64,000 nt of DNA from Bremerella sp. JC817 (GCF_040718835.1 NZ_JBFEFG010000267.1:541501-605500), one strand, 5' to 3'. Positions 26,091 to 36,200 are shown, counted from the stretch's first letter. Numbers and translations are program-made. Notes: generated from the letters alone by a model not told the origin.

Positions 26091-26218
26091 TCGGCAGCCG
26101 GGTCGATCTTCATCAAATGCTAATCAAACCAGGGGCTCGCGCGTCTTGGGAAGCCGAATCAGGCGATCTATACTCGGTTGGTTGCTTTGCCTGATCCCTG
26201 GTTTGTGTTGTTCGAGCG

Positions 26219-27067
26219 ATGTCTGATCCTGGTTCGTTCTCGCCATCGCAGCCGCTTGTCTCTGTTGTGATGGGCGTCTGGAATCCGCACCCGCTGCACT
26301 TCCCGGAAGTGATCCAGAGCATCCTGGCACAGACGCACCAGAACCTGCAGATCATTCTGATCGAAGACCCTTCCGAGCGTGACGGTCGCGAGATGATTCG
26401 CGACATCCAGGACGATCGCCTCATTCACATTCGAAACGTTGACCGAACCAGCTTGCCGGATCAATTGAATCAGGGGCTTCGTCTGGCGGAAGGAGAACTG
26501 GTTGCCCGAGGCGACGCCGACGACATCTGGGAGCCGCATCGCGTCGCGACACAGCTTCGTATCTTTCAAGAAGACCCAGAGCTCGTTGTGCTGGGCAGCA
26601 CCCTGACCGTGATCGACGAACAGGGCAATCCGCTGGGCTATCGCGACTATCCTCGTTCGCACGAGGCGATCGTCAAAGCGATGCGGCGCTACAATCCGAT
26701 TGCCCAGCCAGTGGTAATGTTCCGCCGCGAGGAAGTAATGCAGCTGGGTGGCTACCAGAAAGAGTTCTTCGTCGAAGACTACGATCTGTGGTGTCGCCTT
26801 GCCTTGGCAGGGGCGAAGTTCGCCAACTATCCGGAACCGCTGTTGAAGTATCGGATCCATCCGGAAGGCATGAAAAGCACACGGCTGAAGAAACAACTCG
26901 GCGAAACGATCCGCATGAAGGAAGCGCATTTTCGCGGGCAACTAACCGCGGCCGATCAGGTTCGCTTGCTGGCCGAGCGGACACTATTGTGGCTACCCAG
27001 CCGATGGGTTCTGTGGCTCTTCGGAAGAATGACGTTCCAGAAGAAGCTTCCAGGCCGAAACGCTTAA
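26219..27067 (+). CDS. Glycosyltransferase family 2
   Basis: 282 residues. The GT-A fold shows VSVVMGVWNPHP at the N-terminus, ILAQTHQNLQIILIEDPSER and ELVARGDADDIWEPHRVATQ, where DADD is the DxD metal site, followed by VVMFRREEVMQLGGYQKEFF and DYDLWCRLALAGAKF. There is no signal peptide; a hydrophobic end (WVLWLFGRM) may touch the membrane. It transfers sugars in envelope or exopolysaccharide synthesis; the acceptor is unknown. Confidence 0.9.
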   Translation: MSDPGSFSPSQPLVSVVMGVWNPHPLHFPEVIQSILAQTHQNLQIILIEDPSERDGREMIRDIQDDRLIHIRNVDRTSLPDQLNQGLRLAEGELVARGDADDIWEPHRVATQLRIFQEDPELVVLGSTLTVIDEQGNPLGYRDYPRSHEAIVKAMRRYNPIAQPVVMFRREEVMQLGGYQKEFFVEDYDLWCRLALAGAKFANYPEPLLKYRIHPEGMKSTRLKKQLGETIRMKEAHFRGQLTAADQVRLLAERTLLWLPSRWVLWLFGRMTFQKKLPGRNA

Positions 27068-27086
27068 CGCGATACCGTCAGCCCGA

Positions 27087-27104
27087 TTGGCACGCCAAAT
27101 GCAC
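27087..27104 (+). promoter_or_regulatory. Candidate sigma-54 promoter for the GlsB-like gene
   Basis: TTGGCACGCCAAATGCAC has GG at 27089-27090 and GC at 27101-27102 with ten bases between, and the full TGGCACG upstream half. Transcription would start near 27114, 41 bases before the ATG at 27155. Motif match only. Confidence 0.6.
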
Positions 27105-27154
27105 TTTGTTGCCGGGAAAGAATCTAACAACCATTTCCCAGAGGAGCAACAACC

Positions 27155-27415
27155 ATGGGTATTCTTACGTGGATCATCTTCGGCCTAATTGCCGGTGCTT
27201 TGGCTAAGTTTCTGTTTCCCGGTAAAGATCCGGGTGGCTGTTTTGTGACCATCATCATTGGTATCGTCGGTGCCATGGTGGGCGGATTCATTGCCACCGG
27301 TCTGGGTTATGGCGATATCTCTGGATTCAACCTGTACAGCCTGTTGGTTGCGATCCTGGGTTCGATGGTCGTGTTGGCGATCTACCGCGTATTGATCGGC
27401 GGCAAGGCAGAATAA
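27155..27415 (+). CDS. GlsB/YeaQ/YmgE-family stress membrane protein
   Basis: 86 residues with three hydrophobic, Gly-rich segments. The family pattern is clear: FGLIAGALAKFLFPGKDPGG, CFVTIIIGIVGAMVGGFIAT and a last helix SLLVAILGSMVVLAIYRVLI. An AGAGGAG ribosome site precedes the ATG. Members are small inner-membrane proteins induced in stress or stationary phase; their biochemical function is not known. The candidate sigma-54 promoter upstream suggests activator-dependent expression. Confidence 0.92.
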   Translation: MGILTWIIFGLIAGALAKFLFPGKDPGGCFVTIIIGIVGAMVGGFIATGLGYGDISGFNLYSLLVAILGSMVVLAIYRVLIGGKAE

Positions 27416-27447
27416 CGCCGCCGATAGTCAATATAATTGCCTGAAGA

Positions 27448-27909
27448 TCAGCTCAGTTGCGTAAGGTTCGGACTGCAACAGCCCGACTCGGCGAAGAGCT
27501 GATCTTTCGCGTCGGCGGTCAACACGACGAAGATCTCCCACTTGTGCCCGTCTGGGTCAGCAACCCAGACTTTATCTTGCACGGCATAACAGCACGTGGT
27601 CGCTTCTTCGTGGAAGGTCTTATAACCGGCATCTTGAAAACGCTTGTCGGCCACATGCACGTCGGAAATCGACTTCACTTGAATACCGAAGTGAGCCGAG
27701 CCCTTTTCGACTTCAAAGGCTTCGTCGATTTCGTTGAGCGACAAGTTCACCGACGGATCGATTGGCTCGAACTTGGCATACCGTGGACGCACCTTGGACG
27801 GGGCGGTCCCCAGCAGCAGCTCGTAAAATCGCTGCGAGGCTTCCAGGTTCGAGACATTCAAAGCGACATGCACCCGGAAGGCTCCAGGAAATTCAACGGC
27901 GGATTCCAT
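27448..27909 (-). CDS. arsI: ArsI/CadI-type vicinal-oxygen-chelate metalloenzyme
   Basis: 153 residues. The VOC fold is shown by FRVHVALNVSNLEASQRFYE, the metal His in SAHFGIQVKS, and DPDGHKWEIFVVL at the end. The TTCCYA motif (two Cys near residues 106-107) matches the vicinal thiols of ArsI, which cleaves the C-As bond of organoarsenicals using Fe(II). It lies last in the ars operon, directly abutting arsC. ArsI versus CadI-type binding protein cannot be fully separated by eye, but operon context favours arsenic. Confidence 0.87.
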   Translation of the reverse strand: MESAVEFPGAFRVHVALNVSNLEASQRFYELLLGTAPSKVRPRYAKFEPIDPSVNLSLNEIDEAFEVEKGSAHFGIQVKSISDVHVADKRFQDAGYKTFHEEATTCCYAVQDKVWVADPDGHKWEIFVVLTADAKDQLFAESGCCSPNLTQLS

Positions 27910-28323
27910 CTAGCTGGCTCCCAAAAAATCGGCGATCTTGGTTTTGATTTCGTCTCGCACGCGACGGAACATTGGCAACTTCTCTTCGTCGGTGCCAATT
28001 GCATCGGCCGGATCGTCGAAAGGCCAATGCAAGGTTTGTTTCGCGTTGGGATAAACAGGGCAGTCTTGCTTGGCGTTGTCGCAAACGGTAACCACCAGGT
28101 CGAATGGCTGCTGCTGGAACTCGCTGGCTGATTTGCTTTGATAGTCGGCGATGTCAACATCCAGTTCCTGCATCGCACGGATCGCCAATGGATGGACGTA
28201 GCCGGATGGCTTCGAACCAGCCGAATGGGCTTCCCAAGCTCCTTCACCCAGCGTGGCCCACAGTGCCTCGGCCATCTGGGACCGGCACGAGTTGCCGGTA
28301 CATAGGATCAATACTCGCTTCAC
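27910..28323 (-). CDS. arsC: Arsenate reductase, low-molecular-weight phosphatase type
   Basis: 137 residues. The P-loop ILCTGNSCRSQMAEA carries the catalytic Cys (residue 8) and Arg of the CX5R motif. Further signatures are HSAGSKPSGYVHPLAIRAMQ and VVTVCDNAKQDCPVYP, which hold the second and third redox cysteines used with thioredoxin. It reduces arsenate to arsenite. It overlaps the aquaporin gene by four bases (ATGA), so translation is coupled. Confidence 0.93.
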   Translation of the reverse strand: MKRVLILCTGNSCRSQMAEALWATLGEGAWEAHSAGSKPSGYVHPLAIRAMQELDVDIADYQSKSASEFQQQPFDLVVTVCDNAKQDCPVYPNAKQTLHWPFDDPADAIGTDEEKLPMFRRVRDEIKTKIADFLGAS

Positions 28324-29012
28324 GGGCTTTCTTCCTCGATAGCTTGATCGGCAGCAAGAACCGCCCGCTGCCTTTCAACGTGAATCAGTTGGTACGCCAC
28401 CACGGCAAACAATGCGCCTGCCGTTGTAGCCACGATGTAAATCCAAAGATGCTGAAGCTGTCCACTGACCAGTGCCGGAGCAATCGAACGAGCCGGATTC
28501 ATCGAGGCGCCACAGATCGGACCGGCGAACATTGCCTCGAGGGCAACCGTTCCACCAATCGCGGCACCTGCCATGACTCCTGTTTCTTTCGAACCCGTTG
28601 CCACGTTCAACACCACGAACATCAAAAGGAACGTGAGTACGAACTCTAAAACAAACGATTGCCACCAGGGACCACGCGGCAGCGTCGCCCCCAGGTGATC
28701 GTGTTCCAGGAATAAAACTCGCAGCAGACAACTCGCCAGAATGGCACCGATTAATTGAGCGGTGACATACGGAATAATCTTCTTCCGATCGAACTGTTTC
28801 GCTGCCCAGAAAGCGACCGTCACTGCGGGATTGAGATGTGCCCCAGAGATATCTCCCAGGGAATAGATCATGGCCATCACGATCAAGCCGAAGGTCAACG
28901 CGATGCCGACATGTGTGACCGAGCCTGGCACGACATCGTTGATGACGATCGCACCTGTCCCGGCGAACACCAGGCAAAATGTTCCGATGACTTCCGCAAG
29001 GTAGCTCCTCAT
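28320..29012 (-). CDS. MIP/aquaporin-family channel of the ars operon
   Basis: 230 residues from the ATG at 29012, which overlaps the arsR stop (ATGA); the longer frame from 29084 lies in arsR. Six membrane spans and two NPA boxes are visible: GDISGAHLNPAVTVAFW and CGASMNPARSIAPAL. In ars operons such channels (AqpS-like) let arsenite leave after arsenate reduction, replacing an ArsB or Acr3 pump. No other arsenite exporter is in the cluster. Confidence 0.9.
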   Translation of the reverse strand: MRSYLAEVIGTFCLVFAGTGAIVINDVVPGSVTHVGIALTFGLIVMAMIYSLGDISGAHLNPAVTVAFWAAKQFDRKKIIPYVTAQLIGAILASCLLRVLFLEHDHLGATLPRGPWWQSFVLEFVLTFLLMFVVLNVATGSKETGVMAGAAIGGTVALEAMFAGPICGASMNPARSIAPALVSGQLQHLWIYIVATTAGALFAVVAYQLIHVERQRAVLAADQAIEEESP

Positions 29013-29368
29013 GGCGAGCACCTCACTTCGCAGGCCGCTTCGACTCTCTTCTCCACGTCCAGTTGGACCACCGCTTCCAGGCATTGGAAGAAGCTATCCA
29101 GGCAACCACACGTTACACGATAAAAGTTCGACGTGCCTTCCCTTCGCGACTCGATCAGCCCGGCATCTTTCAGCACCGCCAGGTGCTTCGAGACCGTCGA
29201 TTGGTCGCAACCAATCTGCTGCGTTAGCTGCTGCACGCACATATCTTGCTGACCTAAGAGGTCCAAAATGAACAAGCGACTGGGGTGAGCCAGCGCTTTG
29301 GCCACTTTCGCACGTGCTTCGTACTGCTGGGGCGATTTCGTCACGATTTGGGGGGCTGCTTCATTCAT
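29009..29368 (-). CDS. arsR: ArsR/SmtB-family repressor
   Basis: 119 residues. Winged helix with AKALAHPSRLFILDLL, then QQLTQQIGCDQSTVSKHLAV as recognition region and SRREGTSNFYRVTC. Several Cys lie after the wing (RVTCGCLDSFFQC, and AACEVRC at the end) and could bind arsenite. It heads the operon arsR-aqp-arsC-arsI. An inverted repeat seven bases upstream of its start is the likely operator. Confidence 0.92.
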   Translation of the reverse strand: MNEAAPQIVTKSPQQYEARAKVAKALAHPSRLFILDLLGQQDMCVQQLTQQIGCDQSTVSKHLAVLKDAGLIESRREGTSNFYRVTCGCLDSFFQCLEAVVQLDVEKRVEAACEVRCSP

Positions 29369-29374
29369 GGCTTA

Positions 29375-29390
29375 ATGGCAATATAGCCAT
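29375..29390 (-). promoter_or_regulatory. Probable ArsR operator
   Basis: ATGGC-AATATA-GCCAT, five-base arms around an AT-rich centre that could also include a -10 element. It lies six bases upstream of the arsR start codon. Confidence 0.5.
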
Positions 29391-29706
29391 ACTCAACGGG
29401 GAAGGCAATGGTGGAGAGGGTACGCTGCGGAAATCGAGGGTTTCGAGGCAAGTGGCCAACAGGGTCGCAATCTTAGACTCCGCTAGAAAGCACGAGCCAT
29501 CCATCAGGAAACCCAAGCCAGTAGCTATCTTACGGCAGCCTAACACGCCGAACCACTCGAAGATATCCATCAAGGATGGGGTCTGTATCGCGATAGCTGA
29601 CAGCAGAAAAATACGCCGAATATGTCAAGTTTAACGGCTATAGCGTCGATATCCAGAAAGAAGACGAACGATTGTCTCTCCGTGCGCACCAGCAAATCTT
29701 GAAGCC
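29391..29706. other. Intergenic region between arsR and the fliN-like gene
   Basis: Divergent promoter region. No further gene; no clear promoter recognised for the fliN-like gene. Confidence 0.35.
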
Positions 29707-30603
29707 ATGCCTGCATTCAACTCCGATGCCATCAACGACGTCAAAAGTGCCTGCGAAGCCACAGCAGTGGAAGCTGCCGATGCAATTTCGCGGGCGTTCG
29801 ACAAGTCGATTCAGCTTAGCATCGAGGACGGCAGTGCCTTCGATGCGGCCGCCGACCTGAGTTCGTGGAACACGGCTGGTTTGGCGATCGTGCTGAATGT
29901 CGAATCGGAAGCGGCCCTCGTCCTGATTTCGGAAGAGAGCGGCCTTCTGCCTGATTGGTACACCACGCCAGATCCAACCGGCGAAAGCAAGTTAGCGACG
30001 CTTGGCCAGGAACTCGGCATGACTCTTCTTCCCGAAGAGTTCATGGCCATGGAGTTCGAAGTCAAAGCGGTCGACAACTTAGCCGAGGCCTGCGTAGGTG
30101 GCGCCGTCGGTTCGCAACCGGCCAAGCTGATGCTTCAGCTCACCGCCGATGGTAAACCACGCGAAGCGATGATGGTTTGGCCATTGACCAATCCTTCTGG
30201 TGTCTTCGAAGGAGAACCGGCAGCCGAACCTGCTCCGGCACCTGCCGCTCCTGCACCAAGTGCAGCCCCAAGCCCTGCTGGCATTGGTGCCCATCGTAGC
30301 CGCATCTCTAACTTCCAAGAGTTGCCGAGCTACAGCCGAACCTTGCTGCATATCCAGGTTCCCATTCGTGTGATTCTGGCCGCCAAAAAGATGAAAGTGC
30401 ACGACATCGAGAATATGGGGGTCGGCACGATCATTCAGTTCGACAAGTCATGCGAAGACACACTCGACGTCGAAATCGGTCGCCAGAAGATCGCCGAAGG
30501 TGAAGCAGTGAAGATCGGCGACAAGTTCGGCGTCCGTGTCACCAGCATGACGATGCCGGAAGAACGCTACATCGCGTTGAAAGCTCGCAAACGCGTTCGC
30601 TAG
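29707..30603 (+). CDS. fliN: FliN/SpoA-type flagellar motor switch protein with a long N-terminus
   Basis: 298 residues, while FliN is usually 80-150. The last ~80 residues are the SpoA domain: LHIQVPIRVILAAKKMKVHD, then GVGTIIQFDKSCEDTLDVEI and GDKFGVRVTSM. The first ~160 residues resemble a CheC/FliM-middle-like region (ALVLISEESGLLPDWY), joined by an Ala-Pro linker. It would sit at the cytoplasmic C-ring. No other flagellar gene is nearby, which is common in planctomycetes. FliN versus FliY-like is not certain. Confidence 0.82.
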   Translation: MPAFNSDAINDVKSACEATAVEAADAISRAFDKSIQLSIEDGSAFDAAADLSSWNTAGLAIVLNVESEAALVLISEESGLLPDWYTTPDPTGESKLATLGQELGMTLLPEEFMAMEFEVKAVDNLAEACVGGAVGSQPAKLMLQLTADGKPREAMMVWPLTNPSGVFEGEPAAEPAPAPAAPAPSAAPSPAGIGAHRSRISNFQELPSYSRTLLHIQVPIRVILAAKKMKVHDIENMGVGTIIQFDKSCEDTLDVEIGRQKIAEGEAVKIGDKFGVRVTSMTMPEERYIALKARKRVR

Positions 30604-30798
30604 CAGTCGCTATCATCGATAGTGTCAGCACTGCATCTTCTGCCTTTCTACCGTATTCCCCGTAGTAGTTGTCGTCGCGAGTCGCGATAAAACTAACGCT
30701 ACGCATTCGGCGCAACCGATTCATGACCCATATGGGACGAAGCGCGTCGTACGCGGAACGGTGCGCGCCCAGGTCGTTTTTATCCGCGGGGTACTGGA

Positions 30799-32346
30799 AT
30801 GTTAGTCGTACTTAGCGATCTTCACCTGACCGATGGCACCAGCTGTGAAACCTTGGATTCGGGAGCTTTCCGGATCTTCAGCGAGCGCCTTCAAGATCTT
30901 GCAGTACGCGCGTCGTGGCGAAGTGACGGGCAGTATCGCCCGATCCCCCGAATCGACATCGTATTGCTGGGCGATGTTCTCGACATCATGCGATCATCGC
31001 GTTGGCTAATCGATGGAGCGAAGCCGTGGGGCGGCGACTCGACCGCGGAGTTCACTCAACGTGTTGGTTCGGTGGTTTCCGGAATCCTCACACGCAATCT
31101 CGAAACGGCTGCCATCCTGAAGAGTCTTAGTCGACGGCAAACCATTCGCGTCCCAGCAATGGCGTCGGACGGCAAGCCTACCTTTGAAGATGACTTGCAA
31201 CCGGTCCCGGTCCGCATCCATTACATGGTCGGCAATGCCGATTGGCCCCTGCATTTGGCCGATCCAGAAATGAGCCGCGTCCGAGGCTCGATCATTGAAG
31301 CGTTCGGGCTGAACAATACGCCGGGCAAACCGTTTGCTCACGAGCCTCTCGAAGACACCACCATTCAGGCAGTGCTCCAGCAACATCGCGTCTTCGCGCG
31401 ACATGGCGACGTCTTCGATCCCCTTTGCTTTACTGGGCAACGCGACCGGTGCAGCCTGGCCGATATTATTTTGATCGAAGGCCTGACCCGGTTCCGTTTC
31501 GAGATCCAACATGGCCTGGGACAACAGTTGCCGCCCTCGTGCCAGTTAGGAATCCAGGAACTGGATCACGTCCGCCCGCTAGTGATGGCACCGATCTGCT
31601 TGCGTCAGATGATGAAGATCTCGTGCCCGGTTACCTCGTTACAGTTCGAGATCAAGAACTGCTGGGATCGTGTTATCGAGCAGATGATGCCGCTGATCTA
31701 TCGCATTGATCGCGAGAGCCCGCTGGGAGTCCGCGACCTGGAAGAAATGGGATCGCTGCTGAAGTTCCGTTGCCAGGACAACGACGGTTGGGGCGAACGG
31801 ATGATGAACTGGATTCGAAAACAAGGAATCCAGAAGTCGCTCTCCAAACGCGCACTGGACGAAAGCGAATTCCGTAACCGCCGGGCGAAGCATATTGTTT
31901 TCGGACATACGCATAGCGATGAAACGGTCCCACTGGATGCCAGTTTCGCCGATGGCTTTATGCTGAGCCAATTGTATTTCAATAGTGGTACATGGCGTCG
32001 TGTTTACACACCGACTTGTGGGACGGAATCGTGGCGAGAGTTCCTCCCTTCGGAGAAGATGACCTACCTGACCTTCTACTGCGACGATGAGCGGCAAGGC
32101 GCAGCTTACGAAGTATGGAGCGGTATTCTGGGCACCGCTCCGTCACCCATTCGAAGGATTCGCGTCGATGCGGCTCAGTCCGCGATGGCGCCAAAGTCGC
32201 GCCACGTGCAATCTGCCCCCCTGCGTTATCCCGCGAAGTCGATGAATCTTGGCGGACACTCCATCCCAGCGCCACCGACTGCTGTACCATCAATTCCGAG
32301 CACCCCAGTTCGTCCGGCGAACGAGCAAGTTCCACAGAATCCGTAG
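30799..32346 (+). CDS. Metallophosphoesterase (calcineurin-like)
   Basis: 515 residues. The phosphoesterase motifs are LVVLSDLHLTDG at the N-terminus (D-x-H), IVLLGDVLDIM (G-D), YMVGNADW (G-N-x-D) and IVFGHTHSDE (G-H-x-H) near residue 370. There is no signal peptide. The last ~70 residues are Pro-rich and probably disordered. The substrate is unknown; the large insert between the motifs sets it apart from typical Icc or UDP-diacylglucosamine hydrolases. Confidence 0.85.
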   Translation: MLVVLSDLHLTDGTSCETLDSGAFRIFSERLQDLAVRASWRSDGQYRPIPRIDIVLLGDVLDIMRSSRWLIDGAKPWGGDSTAEFTQRVGSVVSGILTRNLETAAILKSLSRRQTIRVPAMASDGKPTFEDDLQPVPVRIHYMVGNADWPLHLADPEMSRVRGSIIEAFGLNNTPGKPFAHEPLEDTTIQAVLQQHRVFARHGDVFDPLCFTGQRDRCSLADIILIEGLTRFRFEIQHGLGQQLPPSCQLGIQELDHVRPLVMAPICLRQMMKISCPVTSLQFEIKNCWDRVIEQMMPLIYRIDRESPLGVRDLEEMGSLLKFRCQDNDGWGERMMNWIRKQGIQKSLSKRALDESEFRNRRAKHIVFGHTHSDETVPLDASFADGFMLSQLYFNSGTWRRVYTPTCGTESWREFLPSEKMTYLTFYCDDERQGAAYEVWSGILGTAPSPIRRIRVDAAQSAMAPKSRHVQSAPLRYPAKSMNLGGHSIPAPPTAVPSIPSTPVRPANEQVPQNP

Positions 32347-32468
32347 GACCGTTTCCTTTGCGGGAACCCACAGCCACGAGGGTCCCCCGAATCACCTGTG
32401 ATTCTTGTAGACTATCGAGCAGGGCAGAAACGCCGGAAAAGCAAGTTTCTCTATCAGGTAACTTCAGT

Positions 32469-32792
32469 ATGTCGCAGGTCATCGTTGTGCAAACCACGAT
32501 CGACTCCCGCGCGGCTGCCGAGAAGCTTGCGGAAGCCATTATCCACGAAGGCCGAGGCGCGTGTGTTCAGATCGCCGCCCCGATCATATCGGTCTATAAG
32601 TGGGAAGGCAAAGTTCAGAAACAAGAAGAGTACCTGGTCTCGGTGAAAACCACGGATCAGGCATTATCCCCACTGGTCGAACTGATTCGCCAACTCCACA
32701 CGTACGACGTGCCAGAGATCATCGCACTTCCCGTCATCGATGGCGGGCATGACTATCTGAGCTGGGTTGCGGATCAGGTCAATACGCAATAG
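32469..32792 (+). CDS. cutA: CutA-family divalent-cation tolerance protein
   Basis: 107 residues from the ATG at 32469. Conserved features: IVVQTTIDSRAAAEKLAEAI, GACVQIAAPIISVYKWEGKV and EEYLVSVKTTDQA, ending HTYDVPEIIALPVIDGGHDY and LSWV. CutA forms a very stable trimer; a role in copper tolerance has been proposed but is not firmly shown. It is followed after seven bases by a hypothetical gene, probably on the same transcript. Confidence 0.95.
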   Translation: MSQVIVVQTTIDSRAAAEKLAEAIIHEGRGACVQIAAPIISVYKWEGKVQKQEEYLVSVKTTDQALSPLVELIRQLHTYDVPEIIALPVIDGGHDYLSWVADQVNTQ

Positions 32793-32799
32793 TAACTCG

Positions 32800-33231
32800 A
32801 TGTATCGATTTCACGTCTCGGTGCATGCCCGCCCCCGGTCGATGCAATTGGGTCCTCTTTGTCATGTACGAGGACTCCGTCTGCAGACCCTTGCGATCTC
32901 GCCAATCACGCTTGGCGAGCCGATGGCAGCATCGTTCGAAGCCGCTCAAGATCGCCTGGTCGATTTGCCACGCATGCTTTTCGAACCCGATGGTTCATTT
33001 GTCTGGACCAGCGAAGATGGCTGGCAGGTCGATGGCGTGCTTTACGATCGCAACGGACGTCTGCACTCGGCGGAACTGAAAGGGGCTTGCTCGGAAGACG
33101 CCCTCGATACGCTGCTGACCGCCATGGGTTGGCCGGGCACCGATATGGTATTCCAGCTTTCCGATCAGGGTGTCTTCATCGACGAAGGTGAATTTCGTCG
33201 CTTTGCCCTGCAGCCGGAATACGAGCTCTAA
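32800..33231 (+). CDS. Hypothetical planctomycete protein
   Basis: 143 residues from the ATG at 32800. The C-terminal half (MLFEPDGSFVWTSEDGWQVD, GVLYDRNGRL) looks like a compact alpha/beta domain. No signal peptide, no membrane span, family not recognised. It follows cutA closely and converges with the AsmA-like gene. Confidence 0.75.
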   Translation: MYRFHVSVHARPRSMQLGPLCHVRGLRLQTLAISPITLGEPMAASFEAAQDRLVDLPRMLFEPDGSFVWTSEDGWQVDGVLYDRNGRLHSAELKGACSEDALDTLLTAMGWPGTDMVFQLSDQGVFIDEGEFRRFALQPEYEL

Positions 33232-33249
33232 ACGTCTGCCGCGGCCCCG

Positions 33250-36200
33250 CTACTTGGGACCGAACAGCTCTTGCAGGCCTCGATTGATTCCATTCTGGAT
33301 CGCACCTTGCGCGGCGTTGTTGAGCATGCCGCGGGTCAGTTGCTCGATCACGTTGCTGTCGATTTTGGGCTGACGCATCGTGCCGGTGATTGGAACATTG
33401 AGCGCAGTTCCTCGCATCGAAGCGAGCCAGGGTGCCCTTTCGATCCAGCTATCGCGAATCGGAATCGCCGCCATCAACTGCATCTGCTGGTTCGCATCAA
33501 CCCAGCCAGAGGTCACCACCTGCACTTCACCCGATTGGACAATCAAGTTCTCGTGATAGACGCGACCTCGCACCACGCGAAACCGGACCTGTTGCGCTGG
33601 CAGTGTTAACAGCGAAGCCGATCCTTGATCGATCGCCGTCGCCGGCTTTCCTTTGACCAAGGCTTCGACATTGCGTCCCAGCATCACATAACCTTGTGAC
33701 AACGGACCGGAACGCACATCGGCCCCATGAATCGTCAAGGTACCGCTTCCTTCGCCTTGCATCGGATCGGCAAGCGGAAAATTGCCACCGTCGAAGTCCA
33801 ACGAAAATCGACCTTCCACACGAGTGGCATCGGCCACAACTGGTGCCACGTACTGCAGCCAAGACTGGCACATCTGCGGCGTGATTGCCACGTTATCAAT
33901 CGCCCGACCTTGGGCCACTTGCCACTGCATTGGCGTGGCGTTGAGCAACAACTGACTTTGCAGCGAAAGCTTGCCACCGCTGATCTCGGGGCTGTTCGCG
34001 GCTAACTGCAACGCACCTTGGCGCAGCTGAGCGTTCAACGTGGAAGCCCCTGCCGGAATGCCATAGAGATTGGCCTGCTTCCACGAAAGATCACCGACAC
34101 CTTGCCAGGTTGGTGCAATGGTCAGTGAGGTCCCACTGGCCGGGTTACTATTCCAGATTGGGCCTGCCACTTGGAACTTGGAGATCTGCTGTCCGTCGAT
34201 CGAAACCTTCGGTCCCATGATGGCATTGACCAGGGGAGCCAGCTTCGCCCAGTCGTATTCGGCTTGAACTTGCATCGAGAGATTTCCGACCGAAGATAAT
34301 TGACCGACGCCCCCTTCGATGGCCAGTTTGAGCGCGGACGACTGCATCGTGCACGAGTGAAGTGCCAGCGAGTCTTCTTGCCGATTCAAACTGATTGCCT
34401 GGGCGAAGGTCAGGTTCGGTTCTCGCCAGGTCATCTGCGGACGACTTGCTGCCGCTGGCTGCGTCACAGGTCCGATGTTGGGTGCGACCTGACCTGGAAC
34501 GACCAGTTCCCAGTTGGCGATCTGACCGTTGTTCTGCAACACAAAACCTTGCTCTTCATTGGAAAGAGTCATCGAGCCAGAGAGTTCGCCGCCAACGCGA
34601 TTTTGCCCCAGCCATTGGGCAGGCAAGATCCAATGAATCCCACGACTGAGGTCGACGCGGTAAGCAAGCTTTCCTGATGCCGTGCCACCACTTCCCAGCG
34701 GAACAGCCACATCGGTACCGCGAGCCGAAATCGTCGTTCCGACCACGGTAAATTGTGGCGAAGCGAAATGCCCCTTGGCCCAGTCGATCGAACCGGCACC
34801 TTCGATTTTGAGTTGGTTCTCGTAGACCTGAGTCATCGGGCCGACGATCGCGAAGTTGTTGATGTCGACGTTCACACCTTCCAGGTTCCACAACTGATCG
34901 CTGATCGTCAGCTTGGCAAGGATCAAACCATTGCCACCCAACTGGAAGTCGCCGAAGCCAATCGAATTACGAATCTGGGCCCAGATCGAATCGACCGGGC
35001 CTTGTAGTTGCAGTTTGATCGGCCACACAGTTGGCTGCCCGATCACGACGGGAGTCGCCGTTTGTGCGGACAGCGTGGTGGTGGATGTCTTCAGCGAGGC
35101 AATTGCGGACTCGACCTGGCGAAGCTGACCTTGCTCGAAGACGACGGTTGCCTGGCACTGCGTTTGGAGGTTCGGTTCCGACAATAAGACCTGCGAGTTT
35201 CGGCCCCATTTCAAATCGGCACCGTTGGCGAGCGTCGACAACGCGATCCGGCCGCCACCCAGGTTTTGAACTTGCAGCGATCCCTGTAGCGTGCCAGCGA
35301 ATTGATTGCCACTCAAGTCAACCAACTGCGACAGATCCGCCGCCAGGCGATTACCATCGACGGTGAACTGAACATCGGTCTGTGGACCATTCGTTTTGCC
35401 TTCGGCGGTCAAGAAGGACGAGCGGCACGCGATCGAGTCAAGTTGAATCTCGTTGCCCGGTGCCGAAAGCATCAAGGCGATTTCCAACGGCTGATTCCAG
35501 TCGATGCGTCGACCATTAACCGAAGCAACAATATTCGACACGTTCGCAGCACCTCGAACTTCCGGAGTGGCCGTGCCCTGAATGTTCTCGAGCCCGACCG
35601 TAATGCGGCCCTCTTGAATTTGAACGCCCTCGCGGATCTGTAGCAGGTCAGGAAACGCCATCGCCAGGCGGGCGACATCTAAAGTTCCGCGCACTTGCCA
35701 TGGCTGGTCACCCAGGAGTTGTGCCGGCGAAGCGTTCGGGCTGGCACCGAGTTGGACCGGAATATTTCCATTAGCGAGAAGTTGTCCCCAGTCGGTGGTC
35801 AGCGTGAACTGGTTTGCTTGCAAGTGCGAACCCACCCAGGCGATTTGCCCAGTCAATCGCAACGTTCCATTCGCCCAGCCATTGCCGCGCGTCGAACGAA
35901 TCGAGCGAATGTTCACGCCGCTCGCTTCCAGGTTGCACTGCAGCATCGGGGCAGCTGCCCCCGAGACAAGATCGACCTGGCCGTTGAGTTCCCCGCGTGC
36001 CACAACCGGATAAGCCATCCGCGCCCCAAGCAGTTCGACGACACCGATCGGCAACCCTTTGGTCACAACCGAAAGATTCGAGTCGCCAGTTGTTCCGGGC
36101 AAAGTGCCTCGCCCTTGGACGACGCCCATCTGCTGTTGATCACGAACATTGGCCGAGAATGAACAAGGTGCCGGAATGTTGGGATCGCGGCAGTCGACAT

